Part shown: piece after piece, positions 46,884 to 55,392 of the stretch
Numbering within the stretch: position 1 is the stretch's first letter
Layout: each line of letters opens with the position of its first letter
Assembly (NCBI GenBank): GCA_024346835.1
Contig: AP024866.1
Span: forward strand, 1,364,001 to 1,428,000
Source: Vibrio comitans
GTDB lineage: Bacteria > Pseudomonadota > Gammaproteobacteria > Enterobacterales > Vibrionaceae
Reading direction: 5' to 3'
DNA length: 64,000 nt
Translations under genes and position numbers: made by a program
The notes under the pieces: model-generated
Databases searched by the model: none
What the model was told of the DNA's origin: nothing
The model's input: the letters and a program-made list of their open reading frames with translations, nothing else

Positions 46884-48169
46884 TAGGGATTATTATGTTT
46901 GCGGTAGCCTTGTTCGCGCTATTGCTCGGTTTTCCAGTGGCTTTTACCTTTGGGGGTATAGCGCTGATATTTGGTGTGTGGTCAGAAGGTTGGGATATGT
47001 TCGCCTTCATGCCTTATCGCATAGAGTCCATCATGCAAAATACTGTTTTGATGGCCGTGCCACTGTTCATTTTTATGGGGTTGGTTCTGCAAAAAACGCG
47101 CTTAGCTGAGCAGTTGCTAGAGGCGATGGGACGCCTGTTTGGTGGAGTGCGAGGTGGTATTGCTATCTCGACCGTTTTGGTTGGAGCGCTCCTGGCGGCA
47201 TCGACTGGGGTAGTGGGGGCGTCGGTCGTGGCTATGGGTTTGATATCGCTTCCGGTCATGCTGAAATACAACTACGACAAAAAACTCGCCTGTGGCACTA
47301 TTTGTGCGTCGGGGACGTTAGGTCAGATTATTCCTCCTTCCATCGTCCTTATTCTGTTGGGTGATGTGCTAGGTGTTCCTGTTGGCGATTTATTTAAAGC
47401 CGCACTATGGCCCGGTTTGGTGTTAGTGATTGCCTATGTATTGTACATCGCTATCTATGCCTTCTTTAAGCCAGAGTCTGCTCAATCTATTCCTAAGCTT
47501 GATGATCAAAGTCGTAAACAAGAAGTGATTGCTGCCTTGAAGGCAATCGTGCCGCCTCTAGCGTTAATTGTCGTGGTACTCGGCTCCATCTTTGCTGGCA
47601 TTGCAACGCCAACCGAATCTGCAGCACTGGGTGGTGCGGGTGCCATCGTACTTGCTCTATTATACCGCCAATTTAGCTGGAGCTTGCTGTATGAGTCATC
47701 TAAAGAGACGGTCAAGGTTACGGCTATGGTGTTTGCTATCTTATTGGGTGCTACCGCATTCTCTATGGCATTCACCTATACAGGCGGCGATTACCTAGTA
47801 GAGGAGTGGTTATTAAAACTCCCAGGTGAAAAGTGGGGTTTCTTGATCTTAGTGATGTTGGTCATTCTGGTGCTGGGTTTCTTCATTGATTTTGTGGAAA
47901 TCTGTTTCATCATCGTTCCTATGATTGCGCCGGTTGCTGAACTGCTTGGAATTAATATGGTGTGGTTTGCCATTTTGGTCGCAATGAATTTGCAGACTTC
48001 CTTCTTAACACCTCCTTTTGGTTTCAGTTTGTTTTACCTAAAAGGGGTAGCGCCTAAGCAAGTCACAACAAGAGATATCTACGCTGGCGTGATGCCGTTT
48101 ATCGCCATTCAGATAGTTGTGCTCGCAACACTGCTGCTATTTCCAAGTATGTATGGGCTGTCAATGTAA
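46880..48169 (+). CDS. TRAP transporter large permease (DctM type)
   Basis: This 429-aa permease is the Na+-coupled channel of the TRAP system. It has about 12 helices, begins MIGIIMFAVALFALLLGFPVAFTFGG, and has the family blocks SVVAMGLISLPVMLKYNYDKKLACGTICASGTLGQIIPPSIVLI split over the loop, ATPTESAALGGAGAIV, and QTSFLTPPFGFSLFYLKGVAP. The ATG overlaps the small permease stop (ATGA), so the two are coupled. A BCCT gene follows after 110 bp. Confidence 0.94.
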   Translation: MIGIIMFAVALFALLLGFPVAFTFGGIALIFGVWSEGWDMFAFMPYRIESIMQNTVLMAVPLFIFMGLVLQKTRLAEQLLEAMGRLFGGVRGGIAISTVLVGALLAASTGVVGASVVAMGLISLPVMLKYNYDKKLACGTICASGTLGQIIPPSIVLILLGDVLGVPVGDLFKAALWPGLVLVIAYVLYIAIYAFFKPESAQSIPKLDDQSRKQEVIAALKAIVPPLALIVVVLGSIFAGIATPTESAALGGAGAIVLALLYRQFSWSLLYESSKETVKVTAMVFAILLGATAFSMAFTYTGGDYLVEEWLLKLPGEKWGFLILVMLVILVLGFFIDFVEICFIIVPMIAPVAELLGINMVWFAILVAMNLQTSFLTPPFGFSLFYLKGVAPKQVTTRDIYAGVMPFIAIQIVVLATLLLFPSMYGLSM

Positions 48170-48224
48170 CTTAATTCCCTGATTTATCGAAAAAATAGCC
48201 TTAGTCAGTTATAATTGAAAGTTA

Positions 48225-48239
48225 ATTACATTATGTAAT
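48225..48239. promoter_or_regulatory. Perfect palindrome before the BCCT gene
   Basis: ATTACAT-T-ATGTAAT is perfectly symmetric (15 bp) and lies 40 bp before the BCCT start. It may be a repressor operator for this osmolyte transporter; the regulator cannot be named from the sequence. Confidence 0.45.
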
Positions 48240-48278
48240 CGTAATCGGTACGTTTTTTGTACACCTATAGGAGGTCGA

Positions 48279-49850
48279 ATGACCAAGGGAATTGATAAGT
48301 ACAGTATTGACAGTACTGACTATCAGATCGGACAAGATAATGTCCAAAAATGGGGTTTTGACGTACACAATGCGGTGTTCTCCGCAAGTGCTGGCCTAAC
48401 TATTCTTTTTCTACTGGCGATGGTGTTTCTTGATGCGGATACCGCTAAGACCGCACTTGATGGACTAAAGTGGCAGATCATTGGCTCTTTTGATGCCCTA
48501 TTTATTTGGGCGGGTAACATTTTTGTTGTCTTCTGCTTAGGTTTAATCATTTCGCCATACGGAAAGATACGCTTAGGTGGTAAAGACGCAGTCGCTGAAT
48601 ATTCTGTGCTTTCATGGATAGCGATGCTATTTGCAGCCGGCATGGGTATCGGTCTGATGTTCTGGAGTGTGGCTGAGCCTGTTGCTTACTTCACTGGTTG
48701 GTATGAGACTCCGCTGAATGTGGAAGCGAACACTCCTGAAGCTGCGAAGCTTGCACTAGGTGCAACTATGTATCACTGGGGTCTTCACCCTTGGGCGATC
48801 TATGGTGTTGTAGCACTTTCTCTCGCGTTCTTCGCGTACAACAAAGGTCTACCGCTTTCTATCCGTTCAATCTTTTACCCTATCTTGGGTGATCGTGCAT
48901 GGGGTTGGCCTGGTCACATTGTTGATATTCTGGCGGTTCTAGCGACATTATTTGGTCTTGCTACATCCCTCGGCCTTGGTGCTCAACAAGCCGCAAGTGG
49001 TATTCAGCACGTGTTTGGTGTTGAGGCTGGCTTTGGGATGCAGGTAGCGGTTATCAGCTTTGTTACCTTACTTGCAATTGTTTCAGTAATGCGCGGTATG
49101 CATGGTGGTGTGAAACTGGTTTCTAATATCAACATGATCATTGCGTTCGTATTGCTAGTGTTTGTATTGATCATCGGTTATCACGTTACCTTTAGCAGCA
49201 TCTCTACGACGCTAATCTCTTACGTTGAGAACATTATTCCACTGAGTAACCCGCACGGTCGTGATGACGAGGCGTGGTTCCAAGGCTGGACTGTATTCTA
49301 CTGGGCTTGGTGGATTTCATGGTCCCCATTTGTAGGTATGTTCATCGCTCGTGTTTCTAAAGGCCGTACTGTTCGTCAGTTTATGACTGCTGTATTGATT
49401 GTACCAACAACAGTGACTCTGATTTGGATGTCTACGTTTGGTGGCTTGGCAATTGACCAAGTGATTAACAATGTGGGTATTCTGGGCAGTAAAGGTCTAA
49501 CCGACGTCTCTCTAGCTATGTTTGAGATGTTTGACGCTATGCCAATGGCAAACATGCTTTCTATTATCGCGATTATCTTGGTGATGGTGTTCTTCGTAAC
49601 ATCGTCTGATTCAGGTTCTCTAGTTATCGATAGCATTACCGCTGGTGGTAAGCTCGATGCTCCTATGCCACAACGTGTGTTCTGGGCATTTATGGAAGGC
49701 GCGATCGCTGTCGCTATGCTTTGGGTTGGCGGTTCAGAAGCTGTACAGGCCCTACAGGCCGGTGCCATTTCTACTGCGCTGCCATTTACCTTTGTATTGC
49801 TTGCTATGTGTGTGAGCTTGCTAATGGGTATGGCTACAGAAGAACGTTAA
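48279..49850 (+). CDS. BCCT family betaine/choline-type transporter
   Basis: This inner-membrane transporter of 523 aa brings in glycine betaine, choline or a related osmolyte with Na+. It has 12 helices, the segment AAGMGIGLMFWSVAEPVAYFTGW, and the Trp-rich core FYWAWWISWSPFVGMFIARVSKGRT. The MGIG segment suits a Na+-coupled member. There is almost no C-terminal tail (it ends MATEER), so the regulatory domain seen in BetP is missing. AGGAGGTCG is directly before the ATG. It is probably separate from the TRAP operon, with its own palindrome and terminator. Confidence 0.93.
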   Translation: MTKGIDKYSIDSTDYQIGQDNVQKWGFDVHNAVFSASAGLTILFLLAMVFLDADTAKTALDGLKWQIIGSFDALFIWAGNIFVVFCLGLIISPYGKIRLGGKDAVAEYSVLSWIAMLFAAGMGIGLMFWSVAEPVAYFTGWYETPLNVEANTPEAAKLALGATMYHWGLHPWAIYGVVALSLAFFAYNKGLPLSIRSIFYPILGDRAWGWPGHIVDILAVLATLFGLATSLGLGAQQAASGIQHVFGVEAGFGMQVAVISFVTLLAIVSVMRGMHGGVKLVSNINMIIAFVLLVFVLIIGYHVTFSSISTTLISYVENIIPLSNPHGRDDEAWFQGWTVFYWAWWISWSPFVGMFIARVSKGRTVRQFMTAVLIVPTTVTLIWMSTFGGLAIDQVINNVGILGSKGLTDVSLAMFEMFDAMPMANMLSIIAIILVMVFFVTSSDSGSLVIDSITAGGKLDAPMPQRVFWAFMEGAIAVAMLWVGGSEAVQALQAGAISTALPFTFVLLAMCVSLLMGMATEER

Positions 49851-49881
49851 GCTTTGAAGTTTACAGACTAAGTACTAGTAT

Positions 49882-49907
49882 AAGGCCTGATTTATCAGGC
49901 CTTTTTT
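49882..49907 (+). terminator. Rho-independent terminator of the BCCT gene
   Basis: 9-bp stem AAGGCCTGA / TCAGGCCTT with a TTTA loop and a T-run. It runs right up to the yqfB ribosome-binding site. Confidence 0.9.
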
Positions 49908-49925
49908 GTGAACCAAAGGAATATT

Positions 49926-50240
49926 ATGAGTTTAACAACAATGACGTTCTTTGAACGCTTTGAAAGTGACATCTTAGCAGGTAAGAAAACCATCACCATA
50001 CGCGATGAGAGTGAGTGTGATTATGCGGCAGGCTCTACGGTTGATGTATCAACCTATGAGGATGGTCGTTGGTTTTGCCGTTTGCAGATAAAGTCAGTCA
50101 CCCCAATCCAATTTAAAGAATTGACCGACTTTCATGCTCAGCAAGAAAATATGAGCCTGCAGCAACTCAAACAGGTGATCTCGGAGATTTATCCTAACGT
50201 GTCGCAGTTGTTTGTGATCGACTACCAACTTGTAGATTGA
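49926..50240 (+). CDS. yqfB: ASCH-domain N4-acetylcytidine amidohydrolase YqfB
   Basis: YqfB hydrolyses N4-acetylcytidine to cytidine in the cytosol. The 104-aa protein has the ASCH-family block TFFERFESDILAGKKTITIRDESE (with the Lys and Thr of the catalytic triad), QQENMSLQQLKQVISEIYPN, and the C-terminal QLFVIDYQLV, close to E. coli YqfB from memory. The ATG at 49926 is preceded by AAAGGA. It lies directly after the BCCT terminator. Confidence 0.9.
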   Translation: MSLTTMTFFERFESDILAGKKTITIRDESECDYAAGSTVDVSTYEDGRWFCRLQIKSVTPIQFKELTDFHAQQENMSLQQLKQVISEIYPNVSQLFVIDYQLVD

Positions 50241-50505
50241 CCTAGAGTATTTATTTGATGCACGATAATTTTCGTTATCCACACTAACGTGTATGTGTGA
50301 GTAGCAATCGAAGCTAGCACCCATTCGCCCTAGAAAGTTTGAGCCTAGTCACTGAAATTCGCTGCATTCATTTGGTTAGCGAACGGTTTGGGGTAGGCTG
50401 AGCGGCTAGATTCGTGGATACACGATAATTCATTTTATTCGATACGTTTGAAGGTATCGAAATACGTAAAAGAACAAGTACAAAAGAACAAGGTATTTAT
50501 AGGTC

Positions 50506-50784
50506 ATGAACGATAAAGTGTTTCAAATTTGGCAAAAGAAGCGAGAGCAAGGTTTCGTTAATTGGCTCTTTAAGAGTACTACCGGAGCGGTTGCTTTCTA
50601 TCTTGTCTTTAGCATTGCCTTCCAATATTCTTCTATTGGCGAGATGGGCATGCTAGCATTTTTGCAAAGCCAGCTTTTAAACTATGTACTATTTACGGCT
50701 CTAATGCTGTGTGCGAATGGGTTACTTTGGCTTTATCGAGAGTCGAGCTACAAGAAAGAGGCTCGCCGCAGAAATATCATATAG
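50506..50784 (+). CDS. Small two-helix inner-membrane protein
   Basis: I do not recognise the family. The 92-aa protein has a basic N-terminus (QIWQKKREQG), two hydrophobic segments (about 24-46 and 53-73) and a basic end (KKEARRRNII), so both ends are probably cytosolic. The start ATG at 50506 is preceded by GTATTTATAGGTC (weak SD). It stands alone between yqfB and a 407-bp gene-poor region. Confidence 0.65.
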   Translation: MNDKVFQIWQKKREQGFVNWLFKSTTGAVAFYLVFSIAFQYSSIGEMGMLAFLQSQLLNYVLFTALMLCANGLLWLYRESSYKKEARRRNII

Positions 50785-51191
50785 CACAGCACTTAGATCT
50801 ATCCTGAACGCGTAGCGCTTTGCGTTTGATAGTAGTGATATTACAATCCCTCACTACTATCATGTGCATGCTAGCTTTTACTGTCTTTTGAGGCGATGAC
50901 GTCACCCCTCTACCCGTTAAGCCCAAAATCAATTCTAGGCGCTTATGCCACTATCACTATCGCATCTTCGCTCCCTGAGAGGGGCATAGTGATTTCAACA
51001 GCAATACTCTTCATTTGATTACCTAGATAGCTATACCGAAAATCAGTGAAATAACAGAACTGCATATCATAAATAAAATTAAGTCATTTTTTGCATTGGT
51101 GTCCAATGGTTAATATATACCCAATTGATTTATAAGAATAACCGATGAAAGCAAGGGTGTTTCTTTGGGTTATTTTTGGGAAGTACGACTT
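50785..51191. other. 407-bp gene-poor region before the outer-membrane transporter gene
   Basis: It holds a 12-bp inverted repeat (50827-50862), a second short repeat (ATCACTATCGC near 50952-50962 against GCATAGTGAT), an AT-rich stretch before the next gene, and a 16-codon ORF (51145-51195) whose stop overlaps the start at 51192. No larger ORF is credible. Confidence 0.55.
50827..50862. repeat. 12-bp perfect inverted repeat
   Basis: TGATAGTAGTGA, a 12-nt loop, then TCACTACTATCA. No T-run follows on either strand, so it is not a standard terminator. It may be an operator, an mRNA 3' end of the small membrane protein gene, or a decayed element. Confidence 0.5.
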
Positions 51192-51195
51192 ATGA
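51145..51195 (+). CDS. Candidate 16-aa leader peptide overlapping the next gene
   Basis: ATG AAA GCA AGG GTG ... TTA TGA encodes MKARVFLWVIFGKYDL. Its stop TGA overlaps the ATG of the next gene (ATGA), which would couple their translation. Upstream only a weak AAGAA is seen. It could be chance; there is no codon or family support. Confidence 0.25.
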   Translation: MKARVFLWVIFGKYDL

Positions 51196-52100
51196 AATTA
51201 ACACCATTGATCAGGCTGCTCCCTTTGAGTTTAGCTCTCGTCACCAGCGGACACGCACTTGCCGATGGCCTTTTTGGTTCGGGGCACTATTCTCCAGGTG
51301 TCAGTAATGTCAGAGATCTTTCCGTTCCTCAAGAGGCGGGTTTTATTTACGAGCAGTACAATATTTACTATACCGCAGATAAGCTCACAAATTCCTCTGG
51401 TGAAACTGGTTTTGATACCGACTACAGTGTTTTCGCTATTGCGCCTTCCTTTGTTTGGACAACTGACAAAGAGTTATTTGGTGCTCGATATGCTTTTTCT
51501 TTTAACCCTTTATTAGTTAACAACGAATCTTCAGGTGGTGACTCTTCAGGTGTCGGTGATCTTTTTGTGCAGCCTCTTTGGCTAGGTTGGCAAGAGGACA
51601 ACTATGACATCAACTTTGGTGCTGGTGTCTATATTCCAACGGGCAACAGTGATGTTACTCTCGATCTATGGACAACCCAGCTACAGACATCAGGCTATTA
51701 CTATCTTATGGATGGGGCAGGTGCTTTGATGTTCGCTGCGACCTATGAGTTTCATACCGAGTCTGATTCCACCGACGTAAAGCCCGGCGATCACCTCAGC
51801 TTTGAATATGGATACAGCCAGTACTTAACTCAGCAACTGGAAGTGGGTATCCGAGGATATAGCCAATGGCAGACCGAAAGTGACGATATAACAGATACAC
51901 ATGCACTGGTTAATGAGCGTTTAAATACGTCTATAGGTTCGCAATCACAAGTTCATGGTATTGGCTTATCTGTGGGTTACTGGATAAACGGGAACTGGAA
52001 CGTTACCGCAAACGCTGCCAAAGAGTACTATTCAGAATCCCGCCTAGAAGGGGAAACGTACTCTCTCAATGTAACTTACTCACCAAAGGCTGTGTTTTAA
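51192..52100 (+). CDS. Outer-membrane transporter-like protein (MetA-type aromatic-degradation family)
   Basis: This 302-aa protein has a signal peptide (MKLTPLIRLLPLSLALVTSGHALA) and a beta-barrel pattern. It has GLFGSGHYSPGVSNVRDLSVP at the N-terminus, the repeating aromatic strands (FEYGYSQYLTQQLEVGIRGYSQW) and a C-terminal SYSL-like YSLNVTYSPKAVF ending in Phe. It resembles the Phenol_MetA_deg transporter family, whose members may move hydrophobic molecules; the substrate is unknown. The ATG at 51192 has GGGAAG about 9 nt before it. It lies before the dipeptidase-like gene (208-bp gap). Confidence 0.78.
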   Translation: MKLTPLIRLLPLSLALVTSGHALADGLFGSGHYSPGVSNVRDLSVPQEAGFIYEQYNIYYTADKLTNSSGETGFDTDYSVFAIAPSFVWTTDKELFGARYAFSFNPLLVNNESSGGDSSGVGDLFVQPLWLGWQEDNYDINFGAGVYIPTGNSDVTLDLWTTQLQTSGYYYLMDGAGALMFAATYEFHTESDSTDVKPGDHLSFEYGYSQYLTQQLEVGIRGYSQWQTESDDITDTHALVNERLNTSIGSQSQVHGIGLSVGYWINGNWNVTANAAKEYYSESRLEGETYSLNVTYSPKAVF

Positions 52101-52307
52101 TCACTAGCGGAGTCGTGTTCAAATAACCTGCCTTGTTGCCGATAGTGCATAAGGGCAGGGTGTTTTAATCTCCGTTTTATTGTGAGAAGTATAGATTGTG
52201 GTATAAAACACACTTGGCGTAATATGCACGTTTCATCTGCTTGATTCACTTATTATCTTCTACATCAACAGCGCACTTGACTCGCTAATCATTGTAGAGG
52301 ACACGTC

Positions 52308-53543
52308 ATGAAAAAATTACTACTAGCCGTAACAATCGCATCATTATCTGCAGGCGTAAACGCCTCTATTGAAACCAAAGATTGGCATGAATTCGCGTCA
52401 CCAGAAGCGAAGCAGTTTGCAAAAGAAGCGGTCGTATTGGACTTTTATGCTTCTCCTAGCGCGGTTGGTTTCACGGAAGATTCTGAAGTCGCGCAGTATA
52501 TTGACCTTGCTCATCAGCGTGGTGTAACCGGTGCGTCTGTCACGATTGCAGCGCCTCACACACCTAATATGCTGGCGTTTAAATCTGAACACGCTAAGTG
52601 GACAAAAGCATCATCTTCAGCAAAAACGCTCATTCGTTATGTAGAAAAAGTGGAAGACTTTCAACTAGCGCATGAAAACGGCGAATACGCCGTAATGTGG
52701 GCAAGCCAAACAACCATGCCTTTGGAGGGAGATGCTTCAAATGTTGCGGTAATGGCAGAGCACGGCATTAAAACAATGCAGCTTACTTATAACGAAACAG
52801 AGCTAACGGGTTCAGGTGTTATCTCCATGATTAATGGTGACAAATCAGGTCTAACCGAGTTCGGTAAGGAAGTAATTGATGAAATGGTAAAACATGGCAT
52901 CACCGTTGACCTGTCTCACACCTCTCATTACACAACAAAAGATGTGACTGATTACATGCAGAAGCATCACAAAGGTGTACCGGTTATTTACTCGCATTCA
53001 CCACTGGCATCAACCTATGGCTGTGAGCCTCACGAAACATTAAGTGAAACTGAGCAGCGTATGGCAGAGCAAAACCTACAAAAAGATCACCCAGACTATC
53101 GTCTGTCAGCGTGTTACCGATTGATTTCAGATGAGCAAGCAAAAACGGTGGCAGAAATGGGCGGCGTGGTCGCGGTGACAGGGACAGAGTTCATGATGGA
53201 TGGAGTTTGGCCTGAAGATATTTCACCAAAACAATTTGCACAGATGATTGATGGTGCAGTAAAAGTAGCCGGTATCGACCACGTAGGCATCGCAACGGAT
53301 GACATGATGACAACAGCGAAAGTCGTGCCTTTTGCTATTGCTAACGCTGATAAATATGCTGACAACGGCTACATGGTAGACGCGTTTGATAAAGGTGCGA
53401 CAGGTTGTGCCGAGCTATCCAAACACATCGCTGGTGTTATCGATGCTCTATGGGATATGGGTTACACAAATGAAGACCTAGCAAAATTGTTTGGTGGTAA
53501 CTTGATGCGTGTATATGAACAAACATGGACGCCAAAAGCTTAA
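52308..53543 (+). CDS. Exported M19 dipeptidase-like protein with non-classical metal site
   Basis: The 411-aa protein has a signal peptide (MKKLLLAVTIASLSAGVNA) and the renal-dipeptidase fold: TVDLSHTSHYT (His204), PVIYSHSPLAST (His230), an Arg at 271 and GIDHVGIATDD (Asp331). The usual N-terminal HxD (DGHND) is VVLDFYASP (42-50), and the bridging-Glu region reads YAVMWASQT (127-135). Three of the classical metal ligands thus seem absent. It shares MQLTYNETELTGSG with a subgroup of M19 proteins that I recall having GFQN instead of the Glu. The true reaction is uncertain. An AraC gene is convergent. Confidence 0.82.
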   Translation: MKKLLLAVTIASLSAGVNASIETKDWHEFASPEAKQFAKEAVVLDFYASPSAVGFTEDSEVAQYIDLAHQRGVTGASVTIAAPHTPNMLAFKSEHAKWTKASSSAKTLIRYVEKVEDFQLAHENGEYAVMWASQTTMPLEGDASNVAVMAEHGIKTMQLTYNETELTGSGVISMINGDKSGLTEFGKEVIDEMVKHGITVDLSHTSHYTTKDVTDYMQKHHKGVPVIYSHSPLASTYGCEPHETLSETEQRMAEQNLQKDHPDYRLSACYRLISDEQAKTVAEMGGVVAVTGTEFMMDGVWPEDISPKQFAQMIDGAVKVAGIDHVGIATDDMMTTAKVVPFAIANADKYADNGYMVDAFDKGATGCAELSKHIAGVIDALWDMGYTNEDLAKLFGGNLMRVYEQTWTPKA

Positions 53544-53551
53544 TTATTTTC

Positions 53552-53574
53552 CCCACATTTTTATGTGGGCTTTT
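53552..53574 (+). terminator. Rho-independent terminator after the M19-like gene
   Basis: 7-bp stem CCCACAT / ATGTGGG with a TTTT loop, then CTTTTC. It lies against the end of the AraC gene. Confidence 0.7.
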
Positions 53575-54554
53575 CAGTTTGCTTGATTGGTTTTTCGCCA
53601 TTGCAGCGGCGTCATTTTTTCTGATTTTTTGAATGCACGAATAAACTGAGAGGTATCGGAGTATCCCAAGTGTTCGGCAATATCAGAGATAGAGACATTT
53701 CTTTCAATCATTACTCGCTTTGCAAATGCCATGTTTAACGACTCTTTGATTTTGCGAAAAGTCGTTCCCTCATTATCTAAGTGACGTTGGATTGTTCGAG
53801 GGGGGATCCCAACGATGCTACTAAATGTATCTAAACTGACATCTTGCCGCCCAATGTAACTCTCCAGAGCATCGGCAACTTGTTCGGTGAAAGTTTGTGT
53901 TTGCCTGCGCCAGTGCTGATTATGGTTGCTAAAACCCGATAAGCTAGATGAGCGATAAAAAAGTGCGGTACATTCTTGTCCCAAAAATTGCGGAGCTTTG
54001 GTGGAGGCCTTTAGTGCATCTAATCCAAATTTTTCATGCGTCACCAAATGATATTTAATGGGTTCTACAAGAGCGGGGCACTGCTGGGTTAAGCAATGAT
54101 GAGCAACGGAGATAACGTAGAGTTCGCTGATAAAAGTGTAAGGCTCAACCTCTTCCAATGTCATTGTTAATGAGCACTCTGACACAGTCCCATTAGATGA
54201 TGATGTAAACGCCACTTCTTGAATCGGCAGATAGTGTACTAGTTCGCCCAGAGCTCCTTTGCCTAGGTCTCCTTTGCTTTTGTCCGATAAACAAACCCCT
54301 TCGATATGTTGTGAGTAGCTCTTTGCACCGCAGTGGATAAATTCGATGAACTCTTTTGCGGTGAGGTGTTTTAACGCCGATTGCAATAATCGACAAAGAG
54401 AGTGAAAGGGGATAAATTGAGCCGATGTTGAGTTTAGATATATGGGAAGTTGAGCATCACTGACGATGGGCCAAATGTCTTTAATATAAAGCTTGAGTGC
54501 TTCTATTTGTGCTATCGCAGCCGACTTGTGGATGAGTGGGATAGTCTTGTTCAT
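53574..54554 (-). CDS. AraC-family regulator (OruR-like)
   Basis: This 326-aa protein has an N-terminal ligand-binding domain of the Arabinose_bd type (about 10-200) and a C-terminal double helix-turn-helix with FSSIVGIPPRTIQRHLDNEGTTFR and ISDIAEHLGYSDTSQFIRAFKKSEKMTPLQWR. The convergent gene is the M19-like protein and the outer-membrane protein is beyond it, so it may control one or both; that is inference. No operator is recognised. Its start ATG at 54552-54554 has CAACGGCACCC before it (weak SD). Confidence 0.87.
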   Translation of the reverse strand: MNKTIPLIHKSAAIAQIEALKLYIKDIWPIVSDAQLPIYLNSTSAQFIPFHSLCRLLQSALKHLTAKEFIEFIHCGAKSYSQHIEGVCLSDKSKGDLGKGALGELVHYLPIQEVAFTSSSNGTVSECSLTMTLEEVEPYTFISELYVISVAHHCLTQQCPALVEPIKYHLVTHEKFGLDALKASTKAPQFLGQECTALFYRSSSLSGFSNHNQHWRRQTQTFTEQVADALESYIGRQDVSLDTFSSIVGIPPRTIQRHLDNEGTTFRKIKESLNMAFAKRVMIERNVSISDIAEHLGYSDTSQFIRAFKKSEKMTPLQWRKTNQAN

Positions 54555-54611
54555 TGGGTGCCGTTGTTGATCTGATGATACTCATTCGGATATTGGTCTG
54601 CCATTGACGTA

Positions 54612-54631
54612 ACCGAGCGTCGAAGCTCGGT
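54612..54631 (-). terminator. Possible weak terminator after the exonuclease gene
   Basis: 7-bp stem ACCGAGC / GCTCGGT with a 6-nt loop but no T-run on the minus strand. Confidence 0.4.
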
Positions 54632-54653
54632 CGCTACGTCTTAAAGCTTGCAA

Positions 54654-55388
54654 CTATAGCCACAACTGCTCAATCTCAGTGTCAGGAGTGAAATGATGCG
54701 CAACCTGTGCTTGCAAAAGCTCGGCTGTAGCAATGGCATCGACTAAGGCATCATGAGGCGTGTAGGTAGGTAAGTTGTAGCGTTTGCGACTCTTAGCAAG
54801 ACGCACAGAACCTGGCCTTTTACCCTTCAAACGATTCATAAAGCCAGCCGCGTATTCTTGTTGTACTTCCCATTCAATCTGCAAGGTATCAATGACGGGA
54901 AACTGAATGCCTTCATTAATTCGGCGTCTAAGAATACTGTCCAAAAAGCTTCGCTCTATTTGACGGTAATGAACCACGCAAACCTTGCCTGCGATAGCAT
55001 CAAGAAACTCAGGAAGCACGTTCATGATATCTGGAGCGTACTGAAGTTCTGAGTGCGTAATACCATGGATTACCACTGAGTCTGCATTAAGGGCTTTTTG
55101 CGGTTTGATAAGCCATTGTTTACTTTGCTTTAGATAGATTCGTTTTAAATCAAAAGGGACTAACCCTATTGAGATGATTTCATCTTTATCGGAGTTTAGT
55201 CCTGTAGTTTCGAAGTCTAAGGCTAGAAAAGGCACATCTTTTAATGGTGTTGTATGGTCAATAGTGCCAGTCGCGTAGAAGCGCTTAATATGCCCGTGCT
55301 TGCTATCTTCCAGCAAAGCATTGAAATGCGCTTGCCAATCTTTGGTTGGTGCGATAGGGGCCTGATCTTCTTTAGTTTTTTTAAACAT
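54654..55388 (-). CDS. DEDDh-type 3'-5' exonuclease (DnaQ-like)
   Basis: The 244-aa cytosolic protein has exonuclease motif I FLALDFETTGLNS (Asp58, Glu60), a middle VIHGITHSEL, and motif III HDALVDAIATAELL (DEDDh His and Asp). It resembles DNA polymerase III epsilon but lacks the C-terminal alpha-binding part. The start is 4 bp after the stop of the CNB-CBS protein, so they are one operon. The substrate is unknown. Confidence 0.9.
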   Translation of the reverse strand: MFKKTKEDQAPIAPTKDWQAHFNALLEDSKHGHIKRFYATGTIDHTTPLKDVPFLALDFETTGLNSDKDEIISIGLVPFDLKRIYLKQSKQWLIKPQKALNADSVVIHGITHSELQYAPDIMNVLPEFLDAIAGKVCVVHYRQIERSFLDSILRRRINEGIQFPVIDTLQIEWEVQQEYAAGFMNRLKGKRPGSVRLAKSRKRYNLPTYTPHDALVDAIATAELLQAQVAHHFTPDTEIEQLWL

Positions 55389-55392
55389 AATG

